From assembly GCA_944381555.1 (NCBI GenBank), contig CALWLL010000044.1, positions 1 to 48,896 on the forward strand: 48,896 bases of DNA, given 5' to 3'. Positions within the stretch are counted from its first letter, which is position 1; every line of letters begins with the position of its first letter. The notes beneath the pieces were generated by a model that was given only the letters and a program-made list of their open reading frames with translations, searched no databases and was not told the origin of the DNA. Source of the DNA: an uncultured Agathobacter sp. Its GTDB lineage: Bacteria > Bacillota > Clostridia > Lachnospirales > Lachnospiraceae. Below are positions 15,856 to 25,194 of the stretch, in pieces. Made by a program: the position numbers and the translations under genes.

Positions 15856-17298
15856 ATGAATAAATTAGTTGAATTTTATAAGAAGCATTGGGGTGTATCG
15901 GTGTTACTTGTAGGAATGTTAGCTTTGTTGATAATGAAAATCATCATGTATTTGTTTAAGAAAACAATTGTTTTGGTGATAGGAAAGGCTAATGCCATGA
16001 TATATTATTTTGCATCTCAACAATTTGCAAATCAACTGATAGAATTTAGCAATATAACAGATTATACATGGGTTAATGCAGTTATTAGTTATTTAGAATT
16101 GTGTATTTTATTCATTGTAATATGGTTCGTAATCGCGGTAATTATGGCAATTTTAGTTACAGTTATTGAAAATATTGGGGAAGTGCTTAAGAAAAGAATT
16201 TTGGGTAAAAATCATGAGAAAAGTTTGAGGTATAATACTTTTCAAGTATGGTTTTTGAAGGTAAGTGCAGATACTAATATATTGCTATTCTGGATTAAGT
16301 TTTATATATGTGGTGTCAGAACTTCTAGAGAAACAGATTTGTCGATAGTAAGGAAGGCTAAATTTTTCACACTGGAAAGTATAATTTCATTAGTGAAAAA
16401 TTGTTTGGGATTCTTTTTTGAGTTTTCGTTGTTACATCTAGTCTTTGCAATATATGTAGTTTTTATTTATTATTCGCAATCGTTTTATGACTATTTTGTG
16501 CATTTTTGTGAATTTTTAAAAACAGGAATTTCAATTTCTGATTCAATAGAATTTTTTGAATTGATTTCAATTATCTTTTTGCTAGCATACATATTTCTTG
16601 ATGTAAGGCATAAAGCAACTGGTTACTCAGAAATAAGAACGGAACGTTTTAAGGAATTATTTCAAATGGAGGAGAAACTTCTAAACATTTTGAGAAATAT
16701 TAACTACGCACTAGAAACAAATATAGAGGTCATTGCTGATAGAAAACCGTATATTTTACAGGATGGTGCAAAGAATCTTACAGGAAAAGATTGCTATATT
16801 TATGGTGGAAAAATAGAATATGAAGATAAAAAGTATTGGAGTAGTTTTAATCGGGATGATACATATTTTCAGTTGTGCAACCTAATAGAAATGAACGAAG
16901 AATTTGATAGCCTTAGTGAGTTAAATGAAGAGTTTAAGAAATCCTCACTTAGTTATTCAAATATATATTTGATTGATCATGAAACGATGTTGACTAAACT
17001 AATTCATTTTTATTTTCCGGGACGAGAGAATTTTGAATATAAAAAAATGCAATTGTTTTGTAAAAGTAGTATGGAAAAATGGTTTGAAAGACGTTTTATA
17101 AAACCAATCATGTATGACGATGAGAAAAAATATTATACAGAGGAACAAGCAAATGCAGTGATTTTGGATGCATCAAATGCCTTAGATTTTGAATTAATGC
17201 AAGCATTTGAGTTAGAAGTATATTTAAGGCGTTATGAGAAGAAGATGATAAAACGGTTTAAAAAGATTAATAAATTTTCTAGGTTTAACGTTAACTAG
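15856..17298 (+). CDS. multi-pass membrane protein of unknown function
   Basis: A protein of about 480 residues. The start MNKLVEFYKK follows the previous stop by 4 bases with GGGAGTGG upstream; the longer frame overlaps that gene. Membrane segments are predicted by eye at about residues 12-33, 73-107, 188-216 and 235-256, with a basic linker near 108-130. The C-terminal half is soluble, charged and rich in Asn, Glu and Lys. The DNA is clearly AT-rich compared with the mob genes. I recognise no family. A role in the cell envelope as element cargo, such as superinfection exclusion or defence, is possible but not shown. Confidence 0.6.
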   Translation: MNKLVEFYKKHWGVSVLLVGMLALLIMKIIMYLFKKTIVLVIGKANAMIYYFASQQFANQLIEFSNITDYTWVNAVISYLELCILFIVIWFVIAVIMAILVTVIENIGEVLKKRILGKNHEKSLRYNTFQVWFLKVSADTNILLFWIKFYICGVRTSRETDLSIVRKAKFFTLESIISLVKNCLGFFFEFSLLHLVFAIYVVFIYYSQSFYDYFVHFCEFLKTGISISDSIEFFELISIIFLLAYIFLDVRHKATGYSEIRTERFKELFQMEEKLLNILRNINYALETNIEVIADRKPYILQDGAKNLTGKDCYIYGGKIEYEDKKYWSSFNRDDTYFQLCNLIEMNEEFDSLSELNEEFKKSSLSYSNIYLIDHETMLTKLIHFYFPGRENFEYKKMQLFCKSSMEKWFERRFIKPIMYDDEKKYYTEEQANAVILDASNALDFELMQAFELEVYLRRYEKKMIKRFKKINKFSRFNVN

Positions 17299-17330
17299 TG
17301 TTTTTGGGTACTGGAATGGAGGAAATGATT

Positions 17331-19010
17331 TTGAAAACAAAACAACAGAGATGCTACATCTACACCCGTGTATCCACCTCCATGCAGGTAGATGGCTATA
17401 GTTTAGATGCGCAAAAAGATAAATTGCATAAATACGCAGACTACCAGGATATGATTATTGCTAGGGAATCCTCCGACGAGGGTAAATCCGGTAAAAGTGT
17501 AGAGGGAAGACCGCAGTTCCAACAGATGCTTGCTGATATTGAAACAGGTAAAGACAATGTGGATTTTGTGCTTGTATTTAAATTATCCCGATTTGGTAGA
17601 AATGCAGCGGATGTATTATCTTCTCTTCAGAGAATGCAGGATTTTGGCGTCAATCTTATCTGTGTGGAAGATGGTATCGACAGTTCCAAAGATGCAGGAA
17701 AACTTATGATTTCCGTATTATCGGCGGTGGCTGAAATTGAGCGTGAAAATATATTGGTGCAGACAATGGAAGGTCGTAAGCAGAAAGCCAGAGAAGGCAA
17801 GTGGAATGGTGGTTTTGCACCTTACGGTTATCAGCTTATCAATGGAGAACTGCACCCTGCTGAGGATGAAGCAGAGATAATTCGTATTATTTATGATAAG
17901 TATGTGAATACCACCATGGGAGTTGCGGCGATTGCAAATTTCTTGAACAATAGTGGATACAAGAAAAAGCTACGTCAAAATAATACAATAGAAGGATTCT
18001 CAACATCATTTGTAAAAGGTGTGTTGGATAATCCAGTGTACTGTGGCAAGCTTGCCTTTGGCAGAAGAAAGAATGAAAAGATACCGGGAACCCGTAATGA
18101 GTATCATGTGGTAAAGCAGGAAAACTATATGTTAAATGACGGAATTCATGAGGGCATTGTGTCAGAGAAATTATGGAATCAGGCACATAAAAAGAGAAAA
18201 GAAACCGGTATTGCCAATGTAAAAACCCATAGCTTAGATCATGAGCATATTTTATCCGGTATTATTAAATGCCCTTTTTGCGGTAGTGGAATGTATGGCA
18301 ATGTGAATCGTAAGAAGCATCCGGATGGTGGACATTATCGGGATTATTTCTACTATGCCTGCAAGCACAGAACCTATGTGAATGGTCATAAATGTACTTA
18401 TCGCAAGCAGTGGAATGAGGATAAAATAAATGATGCTGTGGAGGAAGTAATCCGTAAGCTTGTGAATAATCCGAAGTTCAAAACAGAGATTCAAAAGCAC
18501 ATTGGCAATAGTATTGACACAGCGGAATTAGACAGGGAACACGACGGATTGAAGGAACAGTTAAAGCAGGTGACCGGAGCCAAGAATAAGCTGGCATCAC
18601 AGATGGATAACTTATCTGTATCAGACAGGCATTATGACAAGAAATATGATGATATGCAGGAACGTCTGGATAAGCTTTATGATGAGATGGAAGACATCGA
18701 AACTTTGATTGAAGAAGTGGAAACCAGACTGTATAATATTAAGCAGGAGAAAATTTCAAGCGACAATGTATATCAGTTCCTTTTATTCTTTGATAAGCTG
18801 TATGACAGATTTACGGATATAGAGAAGAAAACTTTTATGAAGAGTTTCCTTGATTCTGTATATATTTATGAGGAAGCAAAAGAGGGCGGAAGAATATTAA
18901 AGAGCTTGAAGTTTAAGTTTCCGGTATTTTTCGACGGACAAGAAATAACGGAACTAGATTGGGACAATGAAAGTACCGTTGAGACAGTAGTACAACTTTC
19001 CTACAAATAG
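17331..19010 (+). CDS. large serine site-specific recombinase (integrase)
   Basis: A protein of about 560 residues. TTG at 17331 is the likely start, with GGAGG 8 bases upstream; the in-frame ATG at 17325 is only 2 bases from that site. The catalytic domain opens with YTRVSTSMQ (nucleophile Ser) and includes KLSRFGRNAADV and the conserved segment AEIERENI. The recombinase domain follows, then the zinc ribbon (CPFCGSG ... CKHR ... KC, about residues 315-365) and a coiled coil (about 395-475). The tail STVETVVQLSYK matches the peptide at the rlmD junction at 53-79, so the attachment core probably overlaps the end of this gene. It should integrate and excise the element unaided by a transposase. 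Confidence 0.93.
   Translation: MKTKQQRCYIYTRVSTSMQVDGYSLDAQKDKLHKYADYQDMIIARESSDEGKSGKSVEGRPQFQQMLADIETGKDNVDFVLVFKLSRFGRNAADVLSSLQRMQDFGVNLICVEDGIDSSKDAGKLMISVLSAVAEIERENILVQTMEGRKQKAREGKWNGGFAPYGYQLINGELHPAEDEAEIIRIIYDKYVNTTMGVAAIANFLNNSGYKKKLRQNNTIEGFSTSFVKGVLDNPVYCGKLAFGRRKNEKIPGTRNEYHVVKQENYMLNDGIHEGIVSEKLWNQAHKKRKETGIANVKTHSLDHEHILSGIIKCPFCGSGMYGNVNRKKHPDGGHYRDYFYYACKHRTYVNGHKCTYRKQWNEDKINDAVEEVIRKLVNNPKFKTEIQKHIGNSIDTAELDREHDGLKEQLKQVTGAKNKLASQMDNLSVSDRHYDKKYDDMQERLDKLYDEMEDIETLIEEVETRLYNIKQEKISSDNVYQFLLFFDKLYDRFTDIEKKTFMKSFLDSVYIYEEAKEGGRILKSLKFKFPVFFDGQEITELDWDNESTVETVVQLSYK
18975..19001 (+). other. candidate attachment site inside recombinase 3' end
   Basis: Codons for TVETVVQLS at the recombinase end align with the rlmD junction at 53-79. 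No second copy was found within the window near the element's left side, so its use as an att core is inferred from the family habit. Confidence 0.35.
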
Positions 19011-19020
19011 GAGAAAAGGA

Positions 19021-19806
19021 ATGAAGAAAACATTACTGAATCAAATACCGAGCGAAATGCCGCAGGATATCCGGCATTTTGTATCAGGAGCAAATATTTA
19101 CGATAGTTCCTGCTCACCCGAAGCAAGGGTATATTTTATTGACAAGGGAAATGGGTACTACTTAAAATGCTCAGGCAGAGGAAATCTTGAAAGAGAAGCC
19201 GGAATGACAAAGTACTTTTACTCAAAAGAGTTAGGTGCAGAGGTGTTGGAATATATTTCAGATGATAGCGATTGGCTTTTAACAACCGCCGTTATCGGGG
19301 AGGATTGCACGCACGAACGGTATCTTATGAACCCCAAACGGCTATGCGATACTATCGCATATGAATTAAGAAAACTGCACGAAACGGATTATACCAATTG
19401 TCCGGTAACCGACAGAATGACAGAATATCTTACCACTGCTGAAAAGAATTATCGCACAGGAAATTATGATATATCACACTTTCCTGACAGTTTTGGTTAT
19501 TGCTCGGCTAATGAGGCTTATGCCGTCCTGACTGCGGAAAAAGAGGCTTTACGAAGCAAGGTTTTACTTCACGGCGACTATTGTCTGCCAAATATTATTC
19601 TTGACAACTGGAAATTCTCGGGATTCATTGATGTTGGTAACGGTGGCGTTGGCGACAGGCATATAGATATATTTTGGGGAGCTTGGACACTTTGGTTTAA
19701 TTTGAAAACAAATAAGTATTGTGAGCGTTTTCTTGATGCATATGGAAGGGATAAGGCAGACGAATCAATGTTAAAAATCGTTGCTGCGGCTGAAGTTTTT
19801 GGCTGA
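19021..19806 (+). CDS. APH(3')-like aminoglycoside phosphotransferase
   Basis: A protein of 261 residues, the usual size for this family. The catalytic loop is HGDYCLPN (about 179-186) and the metal-binding DFG-like motif is FIDVGNGGVGD; both match APH(3') kinases. Such enzymes transfer phosphate from ATP to kanamycin-type drugs, though more distant members may have other substrates. A strong site (GGAGAAAAGG) precedes the ATG, 10 bases after the recombinase stop. Whether it is inside or just outside the element is unclear. Confidence 0.8.
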   Translation: MKKTLLNQIPSEMPQDIRHFVSGANIYDSSCSPEARVYFIDKGNGYYLKCSGRGNLEREAGMTKYFYSKELGAEVLEYISDDSDWLLTTAVIGEDCTHERYLMNPKRLCDTIAYELRKLHETDYTNCPVTDRMTEYLTTAEKNYRTGNYDISHFPDSFGYCSANEAYAVLTAEKEALRSKVLLHGDYCLPNIILDNWKFSGFIDVGNGGVGDRHIDIFWGAWTLWFNLKTNKYCERFLDAYGRDKADESMLKIVAAAEVFG

Positions 19807-19979
19807 AGATGCTTTAACAGTTAAAAACGTCTTTCCAAGCACTAAATTGGAATAGTTTAATTTGCTGTATTCTTAGTTTTGTGCAAAAAATCATGTGGAA
19901 AGCTGTGTGACAGTGGGTTGCGTAGTATTGTTGTCAAAGAGAAATTGAAAAACAGGTATTTTATTTAGGAGAAAACAAA

Positions 19980-20525
19980 ATGGACATTACGAAACTTTCA
20001 ACAAAATATAAGGTTTGCAGATTGACAGAAAAGGATATTGACATCGTATTGGAATTGTGTATGGGAAATCCTTTGTTTTATCAGTATTGCCCGCCTGCGC
20101 CCACCAAAGAAAGCATTGCCCATGATATGGCTGCTTTGCCACCGGGAACAAAAAACGAAGATAAGTATTATTTAGGAATATACGAGGAAGATAAGTTAAT
20201 TGCAGTATTGGATCTGATATTGAATTATCCAAATGAAAACACAGCATTCATTGGTTGTTTTATGGTTTCATCAGAGCGTCAGAAAAAAGGTTTGGGAACA
20301 ATGCTTATAAAAGAAATGATAGATTGTCTGTTGATAAATGGTTATGCGTTTACTAAACTTGGATATGTGAAAGGAAATCCGCAAGCAAAAGCCTTTTGGT
20401 TTAAAAATGGGTTTGTTGAAACAGGTCTGGAAACCATTACCGAGGACTATACCATTGTAATATTACAGCGAAGTAACGAATCTAAAGCAAGGCAGCCATT
20501 CGTTCCAGTGCGGCAGAATAACTGA
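19980..20525 (+). CDS. GNAT-family N-acetyltransferase, odd C-terminus
   Basis: A protein of 181 residues with a TAGGAG site. The acetyl-CoA binding region is QKKGLGTMLIKEMI (about 101-114), followed by GYVKGNPQAKAFWFKNGF, as in GNAT enzymes. The natural end is probably near VILQRS. The following 15 or so residues (NESKARQPFVPVRQNN) look like non-homologous read-through, because the DNA there, read on the minus strand, gives a protein tail ending YSAALERMAALL and a stop. So this 3' end is likely a recombination join. The substrate is unknown. Confidence 0.75.
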   Translation: MDITKLSTKYKVCRLTEKDIDIVLELCMGNPLFYQYCPPAPTKESIAHDMAALPPGTKNEDKYYLGIYEEDKLIAVLDLILNYPNENTAFIGCFMVSSERQKKGLGTMLIKEMIDCLLINGYAFTKLGYVKGNPQAKAFWFKNGFVETGLETITEDYTIVILQRSNESKARQPFVPVRQNN

Positions 20526-20558
20526 TTTACGCTGCTTCCATCGGCGCTGGTAATAACT

Positions 20559-20903
20559 TTGCGATGTTTTAAAAAACGCTGGGCTAACTATGATCATCAT
20601 GAAGATGGAGGTAAGTCTGTTGCTATGCTTCAAGGACGCAACATAGAAGTATTAAACGAAATTTTATCGGATAATCAGGATAAAGAAATTGTTGTAGGAA
20701 CTCATGGTACTGTTCTTAGCACAATACGGAATTATTATGATAATAATTTCGGTTGTGAAGATTTCTTAAGAATTATAGACTGGATGCCATATATTATCGA
20801 ACTGGAATTTGAAGGTAATAAACTGGTTGGTAAGTACGGGCATTGTTATGTAGAAAAGGAGTTCAAGGATAATCAGCGAAAATTTGAACTTTGGCGAGGA
20901 TAA
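20559..20903 (+). pseudogene. histidine phosphatase family remnant, 5' end missing
   Basis: From about residue 7 onward (KRWANYDHHEDGGKSV, then VVGTHGTVLSTI) this matches the C-terminal half of phosphoglycerate-mutase-like histidine phosphatases, including the second catalytic histidine (GTHGT). The N-terminal half with the RHG motif is absent, and the apparent TTG start has no ribosome site. It joins the GNAT tail region within about 40 bases, so one deletion or recombination probably damaged both. Confidence 0.75.
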
Positions 20904-20942
20904 GGGAAAGGTGAACACTTTATTAAGGGCGTTTGGAATATT

Positions 20943-21905
20943 ATGAAAATACGAAGGATAAGTAAAGTTTGGCAAAGGTGTTGTGTGATTTTGGCAGCAG
21001 GTCTGATTGGAATGACGATGGGCTGTGAGCAGACCGGAAGTGGCGGAAACATAGATACAGAAACGGAGCGTTTCATAGCTGCAAGCACGGAATCAGAAAG
21101 CACGGAATCAGAAAGTACAGAATCAGAAAGTACAGAACCGAGACAGGCAGAAACAGATGTAACAGCCCCGGTATTGACAGGGGTTAAAAATCTGACCGTT
21201 GAGGTGGGCAGTACGATTTCTTATAAAGCGGGTATTTCTGTAACGGATGACAGTGGTGAGTGTACGCTTGAAATTGATGCGACAGGGGTTGACTTAAATA
21301 CTGTCGGAATCTATGAAGCAATCTATATTGCGACGGACAAAGCAGGAAACTCTGTCACTCAGACAATCATAGTAAGTGTGGTGGAACCGGCACAGGTGAC
21401 AGAGGAAGAGGTTTATGCGCTCGCAGATGCAGTGATAGCGGAAGTGACAAACCAGAATATGAGCGCTTTTGAAAAGGCGAAGGCATTGTGGAACTGGTGT
21501 CATGATCAAATCAGGTATAGCTATAATGCAGGCGACCGGAATGTTCTATCGGGAGCATATGATGGGCTGTACCACAGACAGGGAGATTGTTATGTCTATT
21601 ATGCGACCTATGAAGTGCTTTTAACCAGAGTAGGAATCGAAAATATGTGTGTTACCAGAATCGGAGGAAACAGTAATCACTGGTGGAATCTGGTTAATTT
21701 GGGAGATGGATGGTATCATTGTGATACCAGTCCAAGAAGAATCGGACATAAATATATATGTTTTATGCAGACGGATGAGCAGATTGCGGCTTATGAGGAG
21801 GCCTATACAAAGCAATTTCCAGACCATCCGAATTATTATACATTTGAGCCGGACCTATACCCAAAGAGAGCGGCCAAAATAATTGTGGAAAGTGCTCTCC
21901 CCTAG
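20943..21905 (+). CDS. transglutaminase-like surface lipoprotein
   Basis: A protein of 320 residues. The N-terminus is a lipoprotein signal (basic start, hydrophobic core, then GMTMGC lipobox near residue 29). A Ser/Glu/Thr repeat linker follows (about 48-62), then a bacterial Ig-like domain (about 75-150), then a transglutaminase-like domain with catalytic Cys in GDCYVYYATYEVLL, His in NHWWNLV and Asp in HCDTSPR. The triad is complete, so it may act as a protease or cross-linker at the cell surface. Many clostridial relatives are of unknown substrate. Confidence 0.85.
   Translation: MKIRRISKVWQRCCVILAAGLIGMTMGCEQTGSGGNIDTETERFIAASTESESTESESTESESTEPRQAETDVTAPVLTGVKNLTVEVGSTISYKAGISVTDDSGECTLEIDATGVDLNTVGIYEAIYIATDKAGNSVTQTIIVSVVEPAQVTEEEVYALADAVIAEVTNQNMSAFEKAKALWNWCHDQIRYSYNAGDRNVLSGAYDGLYHRQGDCYVYYATYEVLLTRVGIENMCVTRIGGNSNHWWNLVNLGDGWYHCDTSPRRIGHKYICFMQTDEQIAAYEEAYTKQFPDHPNYYTFEPDLYPKRAAKIIVESALP
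21086..21130 (+). repeat. 15-bp tandem repeat in lipoprotein linker
   Basis: Three copies of YACRGAATCAGAAAG in a row encode the repeated peptide STESE. The reading frame is kept by the 15-base period, so copy number can change without breaking the protein. It forms a flexible acidic spacer between the lipid anchor and the folded domains. Confidence 0.8.
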
Positions 21906-21978
21906 GGGAGATAGGAGGATAAAGAATACTTCATCCCAATGTGAAGTGCGGATATTAACAGAACAGGATATGGAATTG

Positions 21979-22023
21979 AAAAGAGCTATCGGTTTAAAAA
22001 CGAACAAACCAATAGCTCTTTTT
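21979..22023 (+). terminator. bidirectional terminator between lipoprotein and ADH genes
   Basis: AAAAGAGCTATCGGTTT pairs with AAACCAATAGCTCTTTTT, giving about 15 bp of stem with a T-run on the plus strand and an A-run that serves the minus strand. It lies between two convergent genes. Just upstream (about 21930-21976) the frame CEVRILTEQDMELK resembles the start of a GNAT gene and may be a remnant. Confidence 0.85.
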
Positions 22024-22053
22024 GAGATTCAACAGTTGTAAGTACTATGTAGT

Positions 22054-23235
22054 TTAGAAATCTACCTCTGTTCCATAGTAAATGCAGGTAAATAGTTTTT
22101 CCATAGTTGCTGGGTCAATTGTTCTTGGATTAGAACCTGTGCAGGCATCACCAACTGCATTTTCAGAAATTGCCGGAAGTTTTTCCTTAAATTCGTCCTC
22201 CTGAATTCCAAACTCCTTCAAAGTAGATGGAATACCAAGGATTTTATTGAAGTCATTAATCTTTTTGCAGAGGCTGTTAATCAAGGATTTTTCAGACGCG
22301 CCCTCCAGACCGACTTTTCTTCCGATTTCTGCATATCGTTTTGCTGCGATAGGATCCTTTGCATTATACTGAATGACATATGGAAGATACATTGCGTTTG
22401 CAAGACCATGTGTAATGTGTCCGGTGGAGAAAGCGGCACCGGTTTTATGAGCCATAGAATGTACGATTCCAAGCAATGCGTTGGAGAATGCCATACCTGC
22501 AAGGCACTGTGCATCATGCATTTTTTCTCTTGCGTCCATGTTTCCACGGAAGGAAGCAGGAAGATAATCAAATACCATCTCAATGGCCTGAATTGCAAGA
22601 GGGTCGGTATATACGCAGTTTAATGTTGATACATATGCCTCAATTGCATGGGTAAGTGCATCCATACCGGTATAAGCTACCTGATGTGCAGGAAGTGCTT
22701 CTACAAGTTCGGAATCTACAATAGCAACATCCGGTGTGATGTTAAAGTCAGCCAGAGGATATTTGATTCCTTTTGCATAGTCTGTAATAACAGAAAATGC
22801 CGTAACTTCAGTAGCAGTACCGGACGTAGATGGAATTGCACAGAATTTTGCTTTCTGTCGAAGTTCCGGGAAGTTAAAAGGAGTAATTAAATCTTCAAAT
22901 GTTGTTTCAGGGTATTCATAGAATGCCCACATTGCTTTTGCTGCGTCGATTGGAGAGCCCCCGCCCATAGATACAATCCAATCCGGCTCGAATCTGCGCA
23001 TAGCTTCGGCGCCTTTCATAACGGTTTCAACGGAAGGATCCGGTTCAACACCTTCAAAAAGTTCTACCTCCATGCCGGCTTCTTTCAGGTAATTTACAGC
23101 TTTGTCAAGAAAACCCTGACGTTTCATTGAACCGCCGCCAACTACAAGAATAGCTTTTTTTCCTTTCAGATTTTTGAGCTCTTCCAGACATCCTTTTCCA
23201 TGATAGATGTCTCTTGGTAAAGTAAATCTTGCCAT
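22054..23235 (-). CDS. iron-containing (type III) alcohol dehydrogenase
   Basis: A protein of 393 residues with the NAD(P)-binding motif GGGSMKRQG, GGGSPIDAAKAMW (about 94-106), the family signature around STSGTATEVTAFSVIT, and metal ligands in the HAIEAYVS and HSMAHKTGA/HGLANAMYLP segments. It interconverts alcohols and aldehydes, probably NAD(P)H-dependent and fermentative (ethanol or butanol type). AAAGGAG lies 7-12 bases before the ATG. A Rex-like operator at 23260-23277 suggests control by the NADH/NAD ratio. It is a single-gene unit. Confidence 0.93.
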   Translation of the reverse strand: MARFTLPRDIYHGKGCLEELKNLKGKKAILVVGGGSMKRQGFLDKAVNYLKEAGMEVELFEGVEPDPSVETVMKGAEAMRRFEPDWIVSMGGGSPIDAAKAMWAFYEYPETTFEDLITPFNFPELRQKAKFCAIPSTSGTATEVTAFSVITDYAKGIKYPLADFNITPDVAIVDSELVEALPAHQVAYTGMDALTHAIEAYVSTLNCVYTDPLAIQAIEMVFDYLPASFRGNMDAREKMHDAQCLAGMAFSNALLGIVHSMAHKTGAAFSTGHITHGLANAMYLPYVIQYNAKDPIAAKRYAEIGRKVGLEGASEKSLINSLCKKINDFNKILGIPSTLKEFGIQEDEFKEKLPAISENAVGDACTGSNPRTIDPATMEKLFTCIYYGTEVDF

Positions 23236-23259
23236 AATTCCTATCTCCTTTACATGATA

Positions 23260-23277
23260 TTGTTAATAATTTATCAT
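23260..23277 (-). promoter_or_regulatory. Rex-like operator upstream of ADH gene
   Basis: TTGTTAA-TAAT-TTATCAT matches the Rex consensus TTGTTAA-N4-TTAACAA at 12 of 14 fixed positions and lies about 25 bases before the ADH start. Rex represses fermentation genes when NADH is low, so this site fits the product. Confidence 0.6.
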
Positions 23278-23410
23278 AGTCAATATTATACATCCGAAAG
23301 AAAAATATGACAAGATAATATACATGAAATTTCTGAAAAAAGCAGAGTTGAAAGAAAATGTCGAATATGGTAATATTATATAAAAATATGAGGAGAAAGA
23401 AGGGGTTATT

Positions 23411-25132
23411 ATGGTAAAGAAAGATAATGGGATACAGAGGAAAAAGGAGTCAGGCTTTTTCAGCAGCCTGCGTTTTAAAATGCTGTTATGCGTTCTGATT
23501 ATTACCTTGCTTGTTGGTGCAGTTATGGTATTGATTGCTATCCCTGCCATGTCGGAGCAGATGACCGGTATTACACAGAACTATATTTATGACCTTAGCA
23601 TACAGGTCGGACAGCAGATTGATATACTTCAGGAAAATGGAAACAGTACCCAGCAGATGGAGGAAAAAATCCCGGGAATCGTGCAGGACGTTTCCGTAGA
23701 GAATGTCGAATCCAGCTATTGTTATGTTGTAGACAGCAACGGCACGATGCTATACCATCCTGTTGCGGAAAAAATAGGGCAGCCCGTAGAAAACGATGTT
23801 ATTAAAGATGTAGTTAAGAGATTACAGAATAAGGAAATGCCGGAACCGGCAGTAGTGGTATATGATTATCACGGGGAAGTCAAATATGCAGGTTACAGTG
23901 TGACGGAAAGCGGGGAATACATAGCGGTCATTACGGCAGATGAGGCTGAAATTCTCGCTCCGGTCAACATTGTAATCGGCATCATTATTGCGGCTGCGGG
24001 CTTTGCGTTGATTATCAGCCTTGTTTTGGCAGCTTTTTTACTTACTTTCCTGCTAAAGCCTTTAGAGGTAGTAAGTGAGGTAGTGAACAGATTTTCCAAT
24101 ATGGATTTCAGGGAATCGGAAGATGTTAAAAGATATATGAAGCGCAAGGATGAAGTGGGAACTATCGGGAAAGCCACAGAGGAACTGCGCCGTCATCTGG
24201 TACTGGTTGTGGAGAATCTGCAGGAACAGAGCGCAACGCTTTATGAAACCTCCAGAAAGCTGCAGACAGAAGCAGAAGATACGGTAAGCGTTATCAATCA
24301 GGTGGATAACGCAGTGCATGATGTGGCGGATGGAGCTTCCTCACAGGCAGGCGAAACGCAGACTGCAACGGAAAATGTTCTTCTGATGGGCAATATGATT
24401 CAGGATAATAATGAGAGTATCCGCGAAATCAAAGGAAATTCAGATAAAATCAATGAATCTGCAAAGAATGCGGGAGATACATTAAAACAGCTTACCGAAA
24501 TCAATACTCAGGTTAAGGATGCGATGGAAGAAATTTACCATCAGACAAATACAACAAACCAGTCGGCTGTTAAAATTAACGAAGCTGCGGCATTGATTAC
24601 AAGTATTGCAGAGGAAACTAATTTACTGTCATTAAACGCTTCCATAGAGGCCGCGAGGGCAGGCGAACACGGCAGGGGCTTTGCGGTGGTTGCCGGACAG
24701 ATTCAGAAACTGGCCGAGCAGTCAAATGAATCGGCAGTCCGCATCGGCAGAATCATTACGGAACTGATTGGTGAAGCGGAACGTTCTGTTGACATTATGG
24801 AAGAAGTTCGCCGTATTGTAGAGCAACAGGATATCAGTGTTAAGAAAACGGACGAAATCTTTATGGGTGTGCAGAATGGCATTCAGGAAACTTTGACAAG
24901 CATCGAAAAGATGGCAGACAAGACGGCACAGATGGAAAATGCCAGAGAAGGAGTCACGGATACAGTGCAGAATCTGTCTGCAATTGCTGAGGAAAATGCG
25001 GCAAGTGCAGAAGAAACATCTGCTTCTGTTACAATGGTTCGAAGCTCTATTGACTCTATCGCAGACAGTGCAAATAATCTGAAAGATATTGCGATGAAGT
25101 TAGAGGATACCATGAAGGAATTTCAGATTTAG
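23411..25132 (+). CDS. methyl-accepting chemotaxis protein
   Basis: A receptor of 573 residues. A first membrane segment (about 20-42) and a second (about 180-210) flank a periplasmic-type sensing domain with single-Cache features ([15 protein letters not shown]). A HAMP region follows ([15 protein letters not shown]), then a long coiled-coil signalling domain with the conserved hairpin tip [25 protein letters not shown]. It feeds CheA/CheW. The ligand is not predictable, although Cache domains often bind small acids or amino acids. It is divergent from the ADH gene and closed by a terminator. Confidence 0.95.
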   Translation: MVKKDNGIQRKKESGFFSSLRFKMLLCVLIITLLVGAVMVLIAIPAMSEQMTGITQNYIYDLSIQVGQQIDILQENGNSTQQMEEKIPGIVQDVSVENVESSYCYVVDSNGTMLYHPVAEKIGQPVENDVIKDVVKRLQNKEMPEPAVVVYDYHGEVKYAGYSVTESGEYIAVITADEAEILAPVNIVIGIIIAAAGFALIISLVLAAFLLTFLLKPLEVVSEVVNRFSNMDFRESEDVKRYMKRKDEVGTIGKATEELRRHLVLVVENLQEQSATLYETSRKLQTEAEDTVSVINQVDNAVHDVADGASSQAGETQTATENVLLMGNMIQDNNESIREIKGNSDKINESAKNAGDTLKQLTEINTQVKDAMEEIYHQTNTTNQSAVKINEAAALITSIAEETNLLSLNASIEAARAGEHGRGFAVVAGQIQKLAEQSNESAVRIGRIITELIGEAERSVDIMEEVRRIVEQQDISVKKTDEIFMGVQNGIQETLTSIEKMADKTAQMENAREGVTDTVQNLSAIAEENAASAEETSASVTMVRSSIDSIADSANNLKDIAMKLEDTMKEFQI

Positions 25133-25135
25133 ATA

Positions 25136-25163
25136 AAAAGGGCGGCGTGATAGTCGCCCTTTT
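25136..25163 (+). terminator. rho-independent terminator after chemotaxis gene
   Basis: AAAAGGGCG and CGCCCTTTT form a 9-bp stem with a loop of about 10 bases. Confidence 0.85.
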
Positions 25164-25194
25164 ATCTCATAGGAAAGACAGTGATTCATTAACG

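Larger units (their letters stand above)
7749..19010 (+). mobile_element. mobilizable integrative element (boundaries approximate)
   Basis: This span carries ParM/ParR-like partition genes, an oriT-like region, MobC, a MOBP-type relaxase, accessory genes and a large serine recombinase at its right end, and it has no type IV secretion genes, so it would need a helper element to transfer. The right end is placed at the recombinase stop because in this group the attachment core overlaps the end of the recombinase gene. The left end is not resolved: no clear direct repeat of the 18975-19001 region was found near 7700. The exporter and DUF1848 genes to the left could also belong to it. Confidence 0.6.

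Noticed and set aside
53-19001. One element spanning from the rlmD junction to the second recombinase
   Set aside because: The two att-like sequences differ at many positions, and in an element of this type the rlmD tail should follow the second recombinase, which it does not.
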